From positions 2,666,001 through 2,730,000 of the forward strand of contig JADNRZ010000001.1 in assembly GCA_015501605.1 (NCBI GenBank): a DNA stretch of 64,000 nucleotides, read 5' to 3'. Each line of letters starts with the position of its first letter. The stretch's first letter is position 1. Positions 25,610-36,349 of this stretch are shown piece by piece. The position numbers and the translations under genes were made by a program. The notes under the pieces are model-generated. The model made no database searches, had not been told where the DNA came from, and worked only from the letters and a program-made list of their open reading frames with translations. Origin of the DNA: Panaeolus papilionaceus (lineage: Eukaryota > Basidiomycota > Agaricomycetes > Agaricales).

Positions 25610-26310
25610 TTAGCGCAAGCCTGCTGCTGCGAGTTTGTTATCTAGTGTAACTCTCCAGCGGAGATAGATGCCGTTGCTTCGAGAAGGGGCATATTGGCAC
25701 ATCTCGAATAGAGCCAATTGCTCATAGAAGCCGGGATTGATCCAAATTTGGTCGCGCGCTGAAATAAAACTTGTTGGAATAATCGCAATCACTGAAGCAC
25801 TCAAACCCACCGTCTCTGACCATATCAACAGCGGCTGCAACTCCAACACGTTTGGACCACATCACTATGACGCGGTTGGTCAATTTCGAAAGGCATATAA
25901 AAAAAAAGGTGGTAATGAGCTTACAGTATGCCGCTACTATTGCTGGACTTCGCGACAATCCTTGACCGCAGTGGACCAAAACAACACCGCCAGATCTTAG
26001 AGACTGCTCAATGAACCGACAAGCGGTGGGCATTTGAATCAAAAGATCTGCATAGTCGACATCTTCAACCGGAATCCTCAAATGACAAATCCCAGACTCA
26101 GGCACTTCAGCCGGAATGGGATCAGTACAAACGGAGAGGATATGAGTGATACGGTTCTCCGTCAAGGAGCGTGTCGAACGTGCGGCCATGATACTATAGG
26201 AACATAAAACAAGGGGTAAGTCGATGGTCAGTTGTCATAGGTAGAATAGCCACTGACTTTCCCAGGAAAAGCCTGTTTTCGATGATAGGGTTGATATTTT
26301 TCCAGGCCAT
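25610..26310 (-). CDS. Atypical dual-specificity protein phosphatase
   Basis: Exons 26310-26258, 26193-25925, 25864-25811, 25758-25610 give 174 aa, a lone catalytic domain. It removes phosphate from Tyr and Ser/Thr in proteins. The signature VHCGQGLSRSPAIVAAY holds the CX5R loop (Cys93, Arg99). The upstream Asp in VEDVDYADLL is the probable general acid. INPGFYEQLALFE is the conserved helix after the catalytic loop in DUSP12/Yvh1-type enzymes. No zinc-binding C-terminal domain follows, so it is not a full Yvh1. The start at 26310 was chosen because MAWKNINPIIENRLFLGN supplies the usual first strand (xxLFLGxxxAA). Confidence 0.85.
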
Positions 26311-27435
26311 CCTTAGGAGTGTTGGAGTTTTGATTTTTTAAAAATGACTCGAATGTGGGTTCTGGAGTGCAGAAACATTCTCAAAATTGGCGCTTATTAT
26401 GTAGTCATCGCACTTCAGGCTAACGGGGCGGATGAATCCCGAAGTGACGCGGTAAGTGGACACTCCCGTGTGCAGACAGCATGCATATCTCTGGAATATC
26501 GAAAGACTGGAGAAAAACGGTTGAAGCAGTGTCAGGGATTTGCAATGTCATCGTAGACCAAGAATGGTATAGAGGCGATGCCCGTACGCTACGGTAAACA
26601 GTCGCAAACACTGCTTCTACCACACGTGGCTTTCCCGCTCGTTGTCAACTCCTATGGCGGTGTACCATCATCTGTAACTTCATGGCCTTATTACTTTGCA
26701 ACACACCATTTTTAGATTTCCTTTCAATTTCACCGACCGATTCGATGACGAAAATTAAACGCGCCCCTCATGTCAAATCGTTATCGAGATTAAACGTATC
26801 TATCACAGCAAGGACACTTCGTTAAGCGCCAATCCTTCGTTAACATCGACGATCTCCACAACTTCATCATCAACAACTCTTTTTTCCTTTTTTCTTTGCA
26901 TAGGATTCCGGAGATGATCCATTAACATGATCCCCCCCCTTCTTCTCACTCAAGACAAAAATTGTTTTTTTTTACCTAAATCAGGTCATTTGAACCTGGA
27001 GAGATTGTTCAATTGTTTCATACTCCGTCGTGTTGGGGAATCCTCGAGAAAAAACCGGTTGTCGGGAACAAACATGCGGTCACGTGTTGAAGTATACAGG
27101 ATATCCCACCGGAAATGTTCACAATAATTCATTGAACATTGAACAACTGACAGTATTCGGATCATAATCATTGTTTCGAATGCACGATCTAATGTCGTGT
27201 TTACGGTCACCGACACGCTGACTTGGAACAAGGGTTACAAGACTACCGACGCTGCGTGTAGGCAACGAGGCAAAACCCTTACATAAGGATACCATATTTG
27301 TTACTTCCCACCAAGATATTAACTGCTCTCGGTGACTTTCAATCTTCAATTTGTTCATTGCATCTCTCTCCACAACCACTTCTCCAACACCACAAACAAC
27401 TTCCCTTTACATACCACACGAAACCTCTCTTCGTC
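26311..27435. other. Gene-poor gap, 1.1 kb
   Basis: Promoter region of the phosphatase (left end) and of the small basic-protein gene (right end). It has runs of T and C near 26880-26960 but no open frame that looks coding on either strand, no repeat longer than about 10 bp and no RNA gene I can recognise. Confidence 0.4.
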
Positions 27436-28046
27436 ATGAAGATTGAATGGGCCTCTTCGGTATGTTATTTCGCCTGTGGATTCTTTTAGCTCACATCAAC
27501 TCACGCAATGTTATTTCTGGTCACTGGCTGTAGTTCTTGTCCGATGGCACAAGAATCCAACCCCCTCCTTCAAAAATGCACGGTTGGATGGTTAAGATGC
27601 GAGGAACTCTGCTCGGCAACGAGAAGGTCAGGTCAGATGTGTGTATTCTCTTTCATGCTCTCTTCAGAATTTAGCTCAAACAGTTATTTTAGGGGATGCG
27701 CGAAATGCAGCGAGCCCAAAAGGAACGGAAGAGATGGGATGAATGGAGGGCCCGTCAGGAAAAGTATAGAGGCGGTCAAGAACCCAAGAACAAGGGGATT
27801 CTAGCCCTATTTGGCCTTGGAAGGAACAAGAACAAAGCACCCCCTCGACGCCTTCAATCCTCTCGTCCACCAGGGAGCAGTCGGCCATCGTACCACTCTT
27901 CGAACAGTCATGGCTCGCGCGCCGTTAGGCCCGCTCCGAAATCTGGTGGACAATCTTATAAGTCTACTTCAAGTCGCCCTCATCCTGAGCGACGTTCTAC
28001 AAATCAGTCGCACCGTTCTACTCATCGGTCGTCCCACCGTCGCTGA
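27436..28046 (+). CDS. Small basic Ser/Arg/His-rich protein, unknown
   Basis: Exons 27436-27459, 27534-27626, 27693-28046, all joined in phase 0, give 156 aa. I do not recognise the family. The first 45 residues include PPPSKMHGWMVKMRGTLLGNE. A charged helix EMQRAQKERKRWDEWRARQE follows, then KGILALFGLGRNKNK, and the last 70 residues are almost only Ser, Arg, His, Pro and Gly and end in RSSHRR. The composition suggests a disordered RNA-binding or nuclear protein; that is inference. The short first exon is the weakest part; consistent splice phases and a steady reading frame support the rest. Confidence 0.55.
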
Positions 28047-28256
28047 AATCCGAAATGAAATTCATCTCGGATATCGGATAACTCCATACTCTTTTTCATT
28101 TCACCAATTTGTAGCTCAGCATTGACAACTTCGTTAAACCCTTGTCATCTTTCCTTTTTCTCTTACATTGTTATTTATTGGGGCACGATCATTGAACGTC
28201 TTTATTTACTTATTATGTACCCAGGAAACCATAGAAAGCAACATTTGTAGAATTAC

Positions 28257-28277
28257 CACACACACACACACACACAC
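28257..28277. repeat. CA dinucleotide microsatellite
   Basis: About ten uninterrupted CA units between two genes. A simple repeat likely to vary in length among strains. Confidence 0.95.
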
Positions 28278-29884
28278 TGTATAATGTAGATATAACCCTT
28301 ATGAATCCTTATGTCTAGATGGCATTGAATTTACCACCACACAATCTGTACCTCAGTCTACATCATGCGTTCATGATACTTATTTTGGGGCACTGCAATT
28401 GACATCATTGGCAAGATGCAGGGACGCCACTGAATCCATATCCGAGAGATCCGAGCAACCCCGAGGCCATTGACGATAAAGACCACGGTCGGGACTTGGA
28501 AGTTGATTCACCAATTTCAAAATACCGTGCCGAGCCCCCCACTCAGAGAGAAAGGACAAGTCTATCTTCGTTCCAATGTTCACCATAAGGCAACAGATGG
28601 CCTCAGGGACTTATTACACTGTACCCAACCGATTACACTTATTCGAAACACAGAAGAAACAGAAAACGCAGGATGCTGCTCCCTACGATGTCATTTTACG
28701 ATCAGCAAGCCATCGAAATTCCGAGAGTGAAATCAAAAGCTTTCCAAGTGTTCCAAAGGCAAGCGTTGGGCTTTAATAGTAATAGTGAATCGTAAGTGGC
28801 GACTGACAATCGAAGTCATTTTTGTTCGATGAAAGCACCACCGACAACTTTTGTGCGAATTCCGATTATTTCTCGACAACAATCCACCACCGTCACAGAG
28901 GAAAGCCATCTTTTCCGAAACCGCAACTTACCCAGTACAGCCATGCTAGCGTCATCAAGCGCCCATTGCTCAAAACGGCATCAAAGTTATCAGCTCATGA
29001 TAACAAATCTGGGGGCACCGCAACGAAAAGTGTTTTTGAAACATTAGCCCCATTTTCAAGTTAGCCCCAAACAATTAGGTCCAGTAATCGCTAGAAGCTT
29101 GTGTGGTGATCATCTAATACTTGCAGTTCAAGTCGATGAACGATCACTGACATTCAAGGCCCGGCATCTTCCGAGACTCCTTGAAACGGCACTGACTTTA
29201 CAGCCATTGTAGTGTGCATGCACTAGTGGACACTAGAAGAGACTACCGGATGTGCCAGATTCCCCAATGTGTCGTCTATGCAATGCAGGGGGCCGAGTGT
29301 CCTATTCACCACCCTGCCATACTTACCCGTCAAAGTCCTGTAAGTATCCTTCAGACTGGATAGCGACCACGAGTTGATGGAACTTCGTGAGGCGTGTCTT
29401 TGAAGTTATTGGCTGTCACAGGTGATGGTGAGTCCTGGAAGGGTAGTAGTGAGACAGGCAGAGATATAATTCGTGCAATTAAGCTGTATGCGAAAACGTG
29501 GATACTGCATACCTTATTTTTATTTTACTTTCTGAGCTGTGCCCAGCTACTTTATAAGCTTCTATCGTTACGTATCTAGTCTATCATGCACCTATAGAGC
29601 CTGCGCATATTTGCGTCCCCCGTATGGAGCGGCGAGCAGTTTATCATGGGCGGCCCCCATCCCATTGCAGCAGACATCCAGAAGTTTTGGCGTCTCACTT
29701 GTCTTTTTGAAACAAACGAACGGTAATGTGTTCGATTGTTTTATTACTATTTTCTGGATGTTGGCCAGAGTGTTATTTTTAACTCCTACTGACGAACCAC
29801 CGACTTCGCATCATTAGGTTTCCATATTAGACAGAGTAGTTCGCAGGGTGCCATCATCATCAGTTTCATCACAAATGCGCGAGA

Positions 29885-29894
29885 CTATATAAAG
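29885..29894 (+). promoter_or_regulatory. TATA box before the four-helix membrane protein gene
   Basis: CTATATAAAG lies about 70 bp upstream of the ATG at 29964, a suitable distance for a core promoter. Sequence match only. Confidence 0.45.
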
Positions 29895-29963
29895 ACCTTG
29901 ACCAGGACATGGTCTCAACTTCATCCTTGGCGATATTCAGTGCTGGCCATTGAATCATCTGGT

Positions 29964-30576
29964 ATGCCGCCTCGCACCAGCCCGGCGCTACACCAATCTA
30001 TTATCGCCCTACACTCGGTTTCCCTGTTTATATCTGTTGTCATCTTGCTGCTAAGCATCGAAGACTGTGGAACCTTTTCGGTAAGGAAGATTGCAAGCTG
30101 AACTTAAACAACTGCAGCTTCAGTGAGCTAATTTTGACTTCTAGCTATGCTTGAACCCTCTTTTCTCTGTGGTGACAGCAGGGTACCATATACTCATGCT
30201 GGGATTCAATTACAAACGGACTCCGGATGCTGGTCCATATCCCATGGGCTGGATCATATTCTGTTACATATTATCCCTTGCATGGTTGGGCGCGTTCATT
30301 GCCATGTCCATTGTCCTGGCCAACAAAACCATAGAAATTCCAATTTACGACTTCCGAATCCCCATTCCCCAGGGTTCAAAATTCTCGCAGAAGTTCCAGC
30401 TTATGATGGATGCCGTTGCGTTTGCGGTGTTGGGAGATCTTGCCGTTAAACTATCAATAGAGTCTTATTACCTTGGAAAGATGGATGACGACTACAGCGA
30501 TACGGAGTCTTTGTGTGGACGGTCCTACACAGCAACATTGGATTCCTTCAGGACTGTCACTAGCTCTCGTTTCTGA
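29964..30576 (+). CDS. Small four-helix membrane protein, unknown
   Basis: Exons 29964-30080 and 30145-30576 give 182 aa. Four hydrophobic segments are visible at about 13-34 (ALHSVSLFISVVILLLSI), 41-60, 77-101 (WIIFCYILSLAWLGAFIAMS) and 126-145 (AFAVLGDLAVKLSI). A polar loop of about 25 residues precedes the last, and an acidic Ser/Thr-rich cytosolic tail with MDDDYSDTES ends the protein. Four spans of this size resemble MARVEL-type proteins, but no diagnostic motif supports that name. A TATA box 70 bp upstream favours a real gene. Confidence 0.6.
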
Positions 30577-30712
30577 CCAATTTCCAGCAATAGGAGGTGT
30601 GGGTATATTATTGTGTCTACAATGGCATAGAACGCGGGGTTATTATTCACTAAATAATAGAACGTTAACTCGAGTGCTAGATCATAGATTAGTGCTTAAT
30701 TGCAGGTTGTGT

Positions 30713-31771
30713 CTATGTTGGTGCTTCGGCTGAACCTTGAGGATCACCTAGGCCTGTACCACTCTTCTTCTTCCTGCGCCTCTTGCGTTTTTTCTTCGGG
30801 CTTGTAAACGGCGCATCAGGCGCCTCTTCAGAGTCGGATTCAGGTGGAGGTCCAGCAAGGTTAAGTAGAGGTCTTTTCAGTAACAATGGAGGTATTGATT
30901 TGGATGTGCCCTTGGACGGTGAGGGTGGATGTGATGCATCAGGTGGTGCTTTCTTGTGAGGCGATGCTTCGAATATCTGTCAGTATCAATGTAGATGTGG
31001 TGTGATGGATCTAGAACATACTCGGCTCAGCTGGAATAGAAATCATATTGCTAGGTTTGTCTGTCCCATTCATTTGACCTTTAACTTGAGGCACAGGTTC
31101 GCAGTCTGTGATTGCGGGTGGTTGCTCATCTGGGCCATTTGAACGCGTTTCTGGTGTTTTGCTCCTTTTCAGTAGCATCGGAGAGCTGATTTGATAAGTG
31201 GTATTGGACGGTTTGGATTCTTCAGGCTGGTTGAGTTGAGATTTCGACGTAGAGGTGATTTTCTGGAGGACTTGTGGTGTAGCGAGACCTGATTCTTTCT
31301 GATTCTTCTTTTTCTTGCCATGTGTTCCTGCGAAGGGGTCTACTCGTTGTTTTTTCTGAATAGCACCGGTACGACTCTCTCCTTCATCATCATCTTCGGA
31401 GGGTGATTTCCTCTTCCCTGAAGTCCCATCTTCTTCCTCACGATTACTTTTTGAACTAGTAAGCTTGCCCTTGAGCCGAGCAGTCTCGCGAATCATAGAC
31501 TGATTGTCCGTCGGGATTGTAGCTCCCACTCCGAGCCTGAGTGGATATTGAGAATAAGTAAATTTGTGGAAAGTAGCATACATACACATTACCTAGGTGG
31601 CTTTTTCATATACTCCTTCAACTCCAACTCAAGGTCATTTCTACGCGAGCTTTTTGGCAATTTATGTGGTTTAACCCAAGACGAAACCATATCTTGCGCA
31701 AACGACATAGAGAGGTCAATCTGCGCTTGTAACGCTTCGGTGTCGATATCGTTTTCATTTTCTAAATCCAT
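30713..31771 (-). CDS. Lys-rich nuclear-type protein (possible DUF3245 family)
   Basis: Exons 31771-31593, 31536-31022, 30966-30713 give 315 aa. The N-terminus (DTEALQAQIDLSMSFAQDMVSSWVKP) resembles the short helical domain called DUF3245 in fungi; this is from memory and tentative. The rest is disordered and charged: Glu/Asp/Ser stretches, clusters such as KKKKNQK and KKKRKRRRKKK near the end that would act as nuclear localisation signals, and repeated short LLLKR/LLKRS motifs. The last intron acceptor (GAAG at 30967) was chosen to keep frame. The gene is divergent from the Gemin2 gene, with 186 bp between starts, so a shared promoter is likely. Confidence 0.6.
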
Positions 31772-31957
31772 AATACAAGAAGAAATGTTAAATCTGAATG
31801 TTTAGTCTGTGAAGAGGTCGCTGACAGTCATGGAAGAAAAGATAGTCGCGAGTCCTGACGCTGAAGAATATTTCCCAATGAAGATGACTTGCCGAGCCGA
31901 TCACTTTCCTTACTATAAACCATCACCCGTCCCCAGCTCGTTGCTCGAATAATCACC

Positions 31958-33212
31958 ATGCTCAAACGCAAACGAGACGAGACAGCAGATTCTGATGACG
32001 AGGAAGCATCATATGGCAGGCAAATATTACCTGTCGCCAATTTACCTGACGATTTCAATGAAGAGCCTATGGATGGTATGCAGTACCTATTCACTGTACG
32101 GTAGGTCTATATTTCAAGTTCCCAACTATACTCCAACTCACACTAAAATCTTTAGCCGTGCTGCGAGGCAACTACCTGATATCGTTCGTGTACCAAATCC
32201 CTTTGAAATGCCTGAACCAACGACCCAACCAGAACCAAAACTACAACCCAGTTCTGATTCATCCCTTCTTCCATCGGAAGAATGGCGCCAACAGTTTGAA
32301 ATGAGGTTTAATAATTTTAGAAAGGTTCGACCTACCCTACAAAAAGATTGTCATTTATCTGACTTCCAAAACCAGAACTTTGATCAGCCTACCATACAAA
32401 TTGGTCCAGCACTGGAGAGCCCTCGACGACTAATGCCAGACAAAAAGGAGCGGGATCTGTGGTGGGCCTTTATATGTGGAAAGTCAGAATCAGATTGGAA
32501 CCCATCAAAGAGCAAAAAACCCAAGAAACAAAAATCTTTGCCTGCGAACAACCAAAGGCTTCGCGCTTGGGCCGATGAACCCTCGGAACCGCAAAATGAC
32601 TACCAGACCATCTACGGCTCGGCAGAGGATCTAGTAGAAGATGCAATGGGCACTCTACCCAGTCCTCCTTCAGTCCCACTTCCTCTAGACGTATTGGAAG
32701 AAATGAGTCAGGATGCCGCTTCACTAACCAAAGTTATACTGGAGGCACCTCCTACTTCTGTAGCCCGCCAACCCAACACAACGTTGCTCAAAATGATTGA
32801 TCACGTATGTTTATTTCGCGCTTCTGAGTATTTTTGCGACTGTGCTTATGTTTCAACACTTCAGATGACAGCCATCCATCTACTGATGTACTTTACGCAT
32901 TGGATGAATCTGTATTTGAACTCACCTTACGACAAAACCTTTTTGCCCACCAAAACTCACGCTCGATGGATACTATGCCTGCTTTCCCGTGTCGACGACA
33001 TCGTCTGCGCAGACGACATGAACTTGCTTCGGAACCTTGCACGGGCTGTCCTCGCATTTCTCAAGGTGACACGAAAAAATCAAGAAAATATATATAATTC
33101 ACCGGGAGTCATGTCCGAACAATGGTGCTGGATTATCATCACAGTGGTGGCAGATGTTTTGAAGCAACGCGATCTTTGGATGGATGCAGAGCAAGAACTA
33201 TTGAGCACATGA
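31958..33212 (+). CDS. GEMIN2: Gemin2/SIP1-like SMN-complex protein
   Basis: Exons 31958-32100, 32156-32804, 32865-33212 give 379 aa. Gemin2 holds the Sm protein pentamer during spliceosomal snRNP assembly. The family opening is clear: LPDDFNEEPMDGMQYLFTVR followed by RRAARQLPDIVRVPNP, then EEWRQQFEMRFNNFRK. The C-terminal half has LLMYFTHWMNLYL, ARWILCLLSRVDDIV and LLRNLARAVLAFL, matching the helical Gemin2 core. A proline-rich linker sits in the middle, including KDLWWAFICG-type residues (RDLWWAFICGKSES). Ascomycete yeasts have only a divergent Brr1. A gene with this clear a match fits a basidiomycete with many introns. Confidence 0.75.
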
Positions 33213-33334
33213 TATTCTTGTCCCTAGGGGTGGTGCTGCCTCGCTGGCTTTCGTATGTACGTGTATCCTGGGGTTTCAAGTAAGTATGTAATATTGCGTT
33301 AATTCAAATCGCCTTTTATATTGCGCATTGTCGC

Positions 33335-34391
33335 TTAGCATTCTTCAACACCACGCCGTCCTTTGGGCTCACGGACCATCTATAGAAGTTCCTCGTTAGA
33401 ACAGCGCGTGTCATGATCTTCAATTTCATCTGGACTTACGATGCTCACTGTCACCGGGTGGTTGTGCCAGGTAGGGTTTTGATCTCCTAATAGCACCTCT
33501 CCGACAGTTTCGTATCCGTGTTGGTTATAAAACGGGATATTTTTAGTGTTGCTACACTGAAGCCATGCGGTCTGACCCGTAAAGTCCACCTTCAGGCATG
33601 TCAGGATACTTTATTTCAATGACAAGTTTACGCCACTTACGAGGCTGTTCACGGCATCCAAAAGGGCACCCCCATGACCTTGCCTTCGGACAGCTGGGTG
33701 CGTTGCCAATATATTGACCGTGAGCATCTCCTCTAAACGATCACCAAACAGCCTGTTTAACGCTTCGTGTATTTTGGCATCTAACTCGCGGTTTCTCTGG
33801 GAAAGGTTGGTGGGTCCTTGTAACCCATTGAAGTTTTTAGACCGACCTTTCGTTGCTCCCCAGTGCCTACACTCCTTTTTAAAACTGCAGCACATCCCCG
33901 TTGGATGAAACCAAGGAATCTATCCAGAGGCTTAGTGGGGCCAGAAATAGATCGAGCGGGTGCACTATTGGCAACTGAATAAGGTCACGCAGTATGGAGA
34001 GGTGTTGTAGACTGACGCGATGATGAACGCCTCACCGTGCTTTACCGTGAGCGCCACGGTAGAGGGCAATGCTATCGCCAGATATGTGGACATGCTGACC
34101 TTGTCGACCCACTGCCAGAAACGCGTTTGCCTTTGCTCCTATAAAAATGTTTGTGAGAATTCGTGTATCTTCACAGTAAACGGTCAACATACATCACGAA
34201 GATACAGCATCTGAGGATCTTGCGCAAATGCCTCGATCCATGTCTCTGATGCTCTCCCCACATCGTCTGTTGGCATTGTTAGCGACTTAATATCATAACA
34301 TGACACAAAAATATCGACTCTTGCCTTGTCGGAGGGGATGTACATCCTGGCTCGCGCAGATCTGGGGTTTTTCCTCCATTGTTCCGTGCAT
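33335..34391 (-). CDS. GNAT N-acetyltransferase, array copy A
   Basis: Exons 34391-34325, 34266-34193, 34138-34017, 33964-33847, 33796-33641, 33589-33440, 33379-33335 give 243 aa. The acetyl-CoA motif A is visible as LATHPAVRRQGHGGALLDA (R/Q-x-x-G-x-G/A). The later motif FYNQHGYETVGEVLLGD is the typical motif B, and the last exon starts MVREP as in its neighbours. The likely role is acetyl transfer to an amine of unknown kind. The first intron (34267-34324) has a GC donor (CAAG|GCAAGA), chosen because it restores the 74-nt second exon shared by all three copies. This copy is the most diverged of the array. Confidence 0.72.
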
Positions 34392-35033
34392 GATGGTTGA
34401 AAAAATGGGAGACTCTTGAAATGACTCCTTTATGTATGCGTCATTAGATCGCCGCCGGTATAGATAGGAATGAAGACATTCGGCCTCGTGAAGACCACTG
34501 CGTACGCAGCAACGTATACAGCTAACCAAAATCATACCCGAATGACATCGATACTGCGGCAACTCATCCTTTTACACAGTTCTATCCTAATCTATCTAAC
34601 TTTTCCAACCGAGGACATACCAGACCGGACGAGGACTTCTCAACCTGCCCCTGTGTCTGTTCGAAGCTTAATTTAAACTTTAACCCTGCTGCCGATCTTT
34701 TATTGTGTTTCGAGTGTTTTCAATCGGCCCTCTGCTTCGTCTTTGCAGTCAATACAAATGATGTCTAGGATCCGAGCATGTCCGCGAAATAAAGATTGGG
34801 ATACGGCTGAGAACGACTGCCCCACTTACCAATGCCTTGTATAAAATTCCACTTTGCTGATTGAATAGCACAATATCGATTGTCAATCAGGGTATAATAA
34901 ATCCCAAGGTTCCCAGTCGGACTTCACTGCGGACAGCGTCACCACATTTCGTCAATTCAATACATACTCAGACTAAAATGAGTTCAAATTCATTTTCTGT
35001 CACAATCAACGGTGACAACAGGCCGTATTGTTG
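34392..35033. other. Spacer between GNAT copies A and B
   Basis: A 642-bp stretch upstream of copy A and downstream of copy B. No frame with GNAT motifs or other coding appearance was found, and no repeat flanks the duplicates. Confidence 0.45.
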
Positions 35034-36045
35034 TTACCCATTTCTCCTATGGTTGCGGCACAGCTGAGTTGACGAACATTGTCCTAATCTTGGCTCGCGA
35101 ATCATCTAAAGGACGTCAGCAGCTGATGATGCGAAATTTGACCCAAGAAATACCTACGATTGAGCGAATCACTGGTGGGCCTGGCCAACTAGGGTTGTCG
35201 TCCCCAAGAACCACATCGACAATTGTTTGAAACCCATGTTTATTGTAGAAGGTTACGTTGTTGATATTACTGCAATGAAGCCATGTCTTTTTCCCAAGGT
35301 GATCAGCCTACGATGGCAAAATAGCATCAGACGTCACTTGCTTCATCTGCGTCTTATATTTGAATCTTACATATCTCAGCACACAGTCAAGGAGCGTGGT
35401 ACCATAGCCCTGTCCCTGGTTGTTAGGTTCGACGGCAAGAATTTCGACGAGGAGCATATCCTCAAAACGGCGGCAGGGTGTTCTTGACCTATCTATCGCT
35501 ATTCTGGTTTTCTCAATAACCTCATCCAGCCTCTAAAAGAATCGTTAGTCGATCTTCGCAACGGTGTCCAAATCAGTGTACAATGCCTTTTGCTGTTCTT
35601 CAGTGTCAAGTTTGTGGATGGCGTCGTACACCCAGTTCAGAATGTAGTCGTCTTTTGTGGCTTCAGCGTTTGTTTGTCCTCTGCTCGCGTCAGTACACTT
35701 CTGTATGATTAACAAGCAAAGTTTTACAGCGAGATGATTGCTGCACCCCCGTCGATGACCCAGAGAACTTTACGACGAGACCATGCACATAGCCGGAGAC
35801 AGTTATACGATACATCGGCCATTCTGCTTCGTGGCCGTCCCTTCAAAGATAACAAAGCGCGTTAGCATTGGGGTGCGCATTTGATAATGACTACTTACTG
35901 CCTGAAGGTATCCATACAGGGGATCGTTTTGGAAAGCGTTAAATATCGTTCTGGCTGCCTTCAGAATATCTCCTGAGTGAGTGGTGAGTAGATAGACATA
36001 ACCTAATCTGTATGACTCACGAGAACGAAGCGGCCGTGGTATCAT
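35034..36045 (-). CDS. GNAT N-acetyltransferase, array copy B
   Basis: Exons 36045-36021, 35972-35899, 35840-35728, 35683-35587, 35532-35371, 35307-35158, 35105-35034 give 230 aa. Domain order: RDILKAARTIFNAFQNDPL at the N-terminus, KVLWVIDGGAAIISL, motif A LAVEPNNQGQGYGTTLLD, then the Trp/Cys strand KKTWLHCSN and FYNKHGFQTIVDVVLGDDNP. Exon sizes 74, 113, 97, 162 and 150 equal those of copy C, showing tandem duplication. The intron at 35533-35586 has normal length and a good branch-like CTAAC, but its donor reads AAAAG|GCATTG, a poor GC donor. Either it is spliced inefficiently or the copy is starting to decay. Confidence 0.65.
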
Positions 36046-36349
36046 TATTTCTCGAATGTGTGTTAGTGGCTCGCCTTCTTTGCCACCAGAGAGGGTCGAA
36101 TAAGAGCTCGAAGAAGGCATGCAGGAAGACGTAGTAGCTCTTCGTACAACCATGATATGTGTGCAGCACTGAGAGTCATCTGAATTGAAGGGTTGACCGT
36201 AATCAATACAAAAAGTGCCTGCGAAGTCTGCGCAGTCAACTGAGCATCTCAATAGCCTTTCGGTGACACTTCGCTGCTGCGGCTGTTTACACACCGGTTC
36301 TTTTGCAGGACATCCACATTGCCAAATTCCTTTCGGAATCAGATATACA
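36046..36349. other. Spacer between GNAT copies B and C
   Basis: A 304-bp stretch between the start of copy B and the stop of copy C. It should contain the promoter of copy B. The reading frame of copy B's first exon continues open upstream here, so a longer first exon cannot be excluded. Confidence 0.4.

Larger units (their letters stand above)
28047..29963. other. Gene-poor region, 1.9 kb, with possible decayed exons
   Basis: Contains a CA repeat (28257-28277). On the plus strand 28576-28770 and 28822-29064 are open and have composition like real protein (for example TYYTVPNRLHLFETQKKQ, and a basic Ser/His segment later), but I could not join them with good splice sites and recognise no family. 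No gene is called here. Confidence 0.35.
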
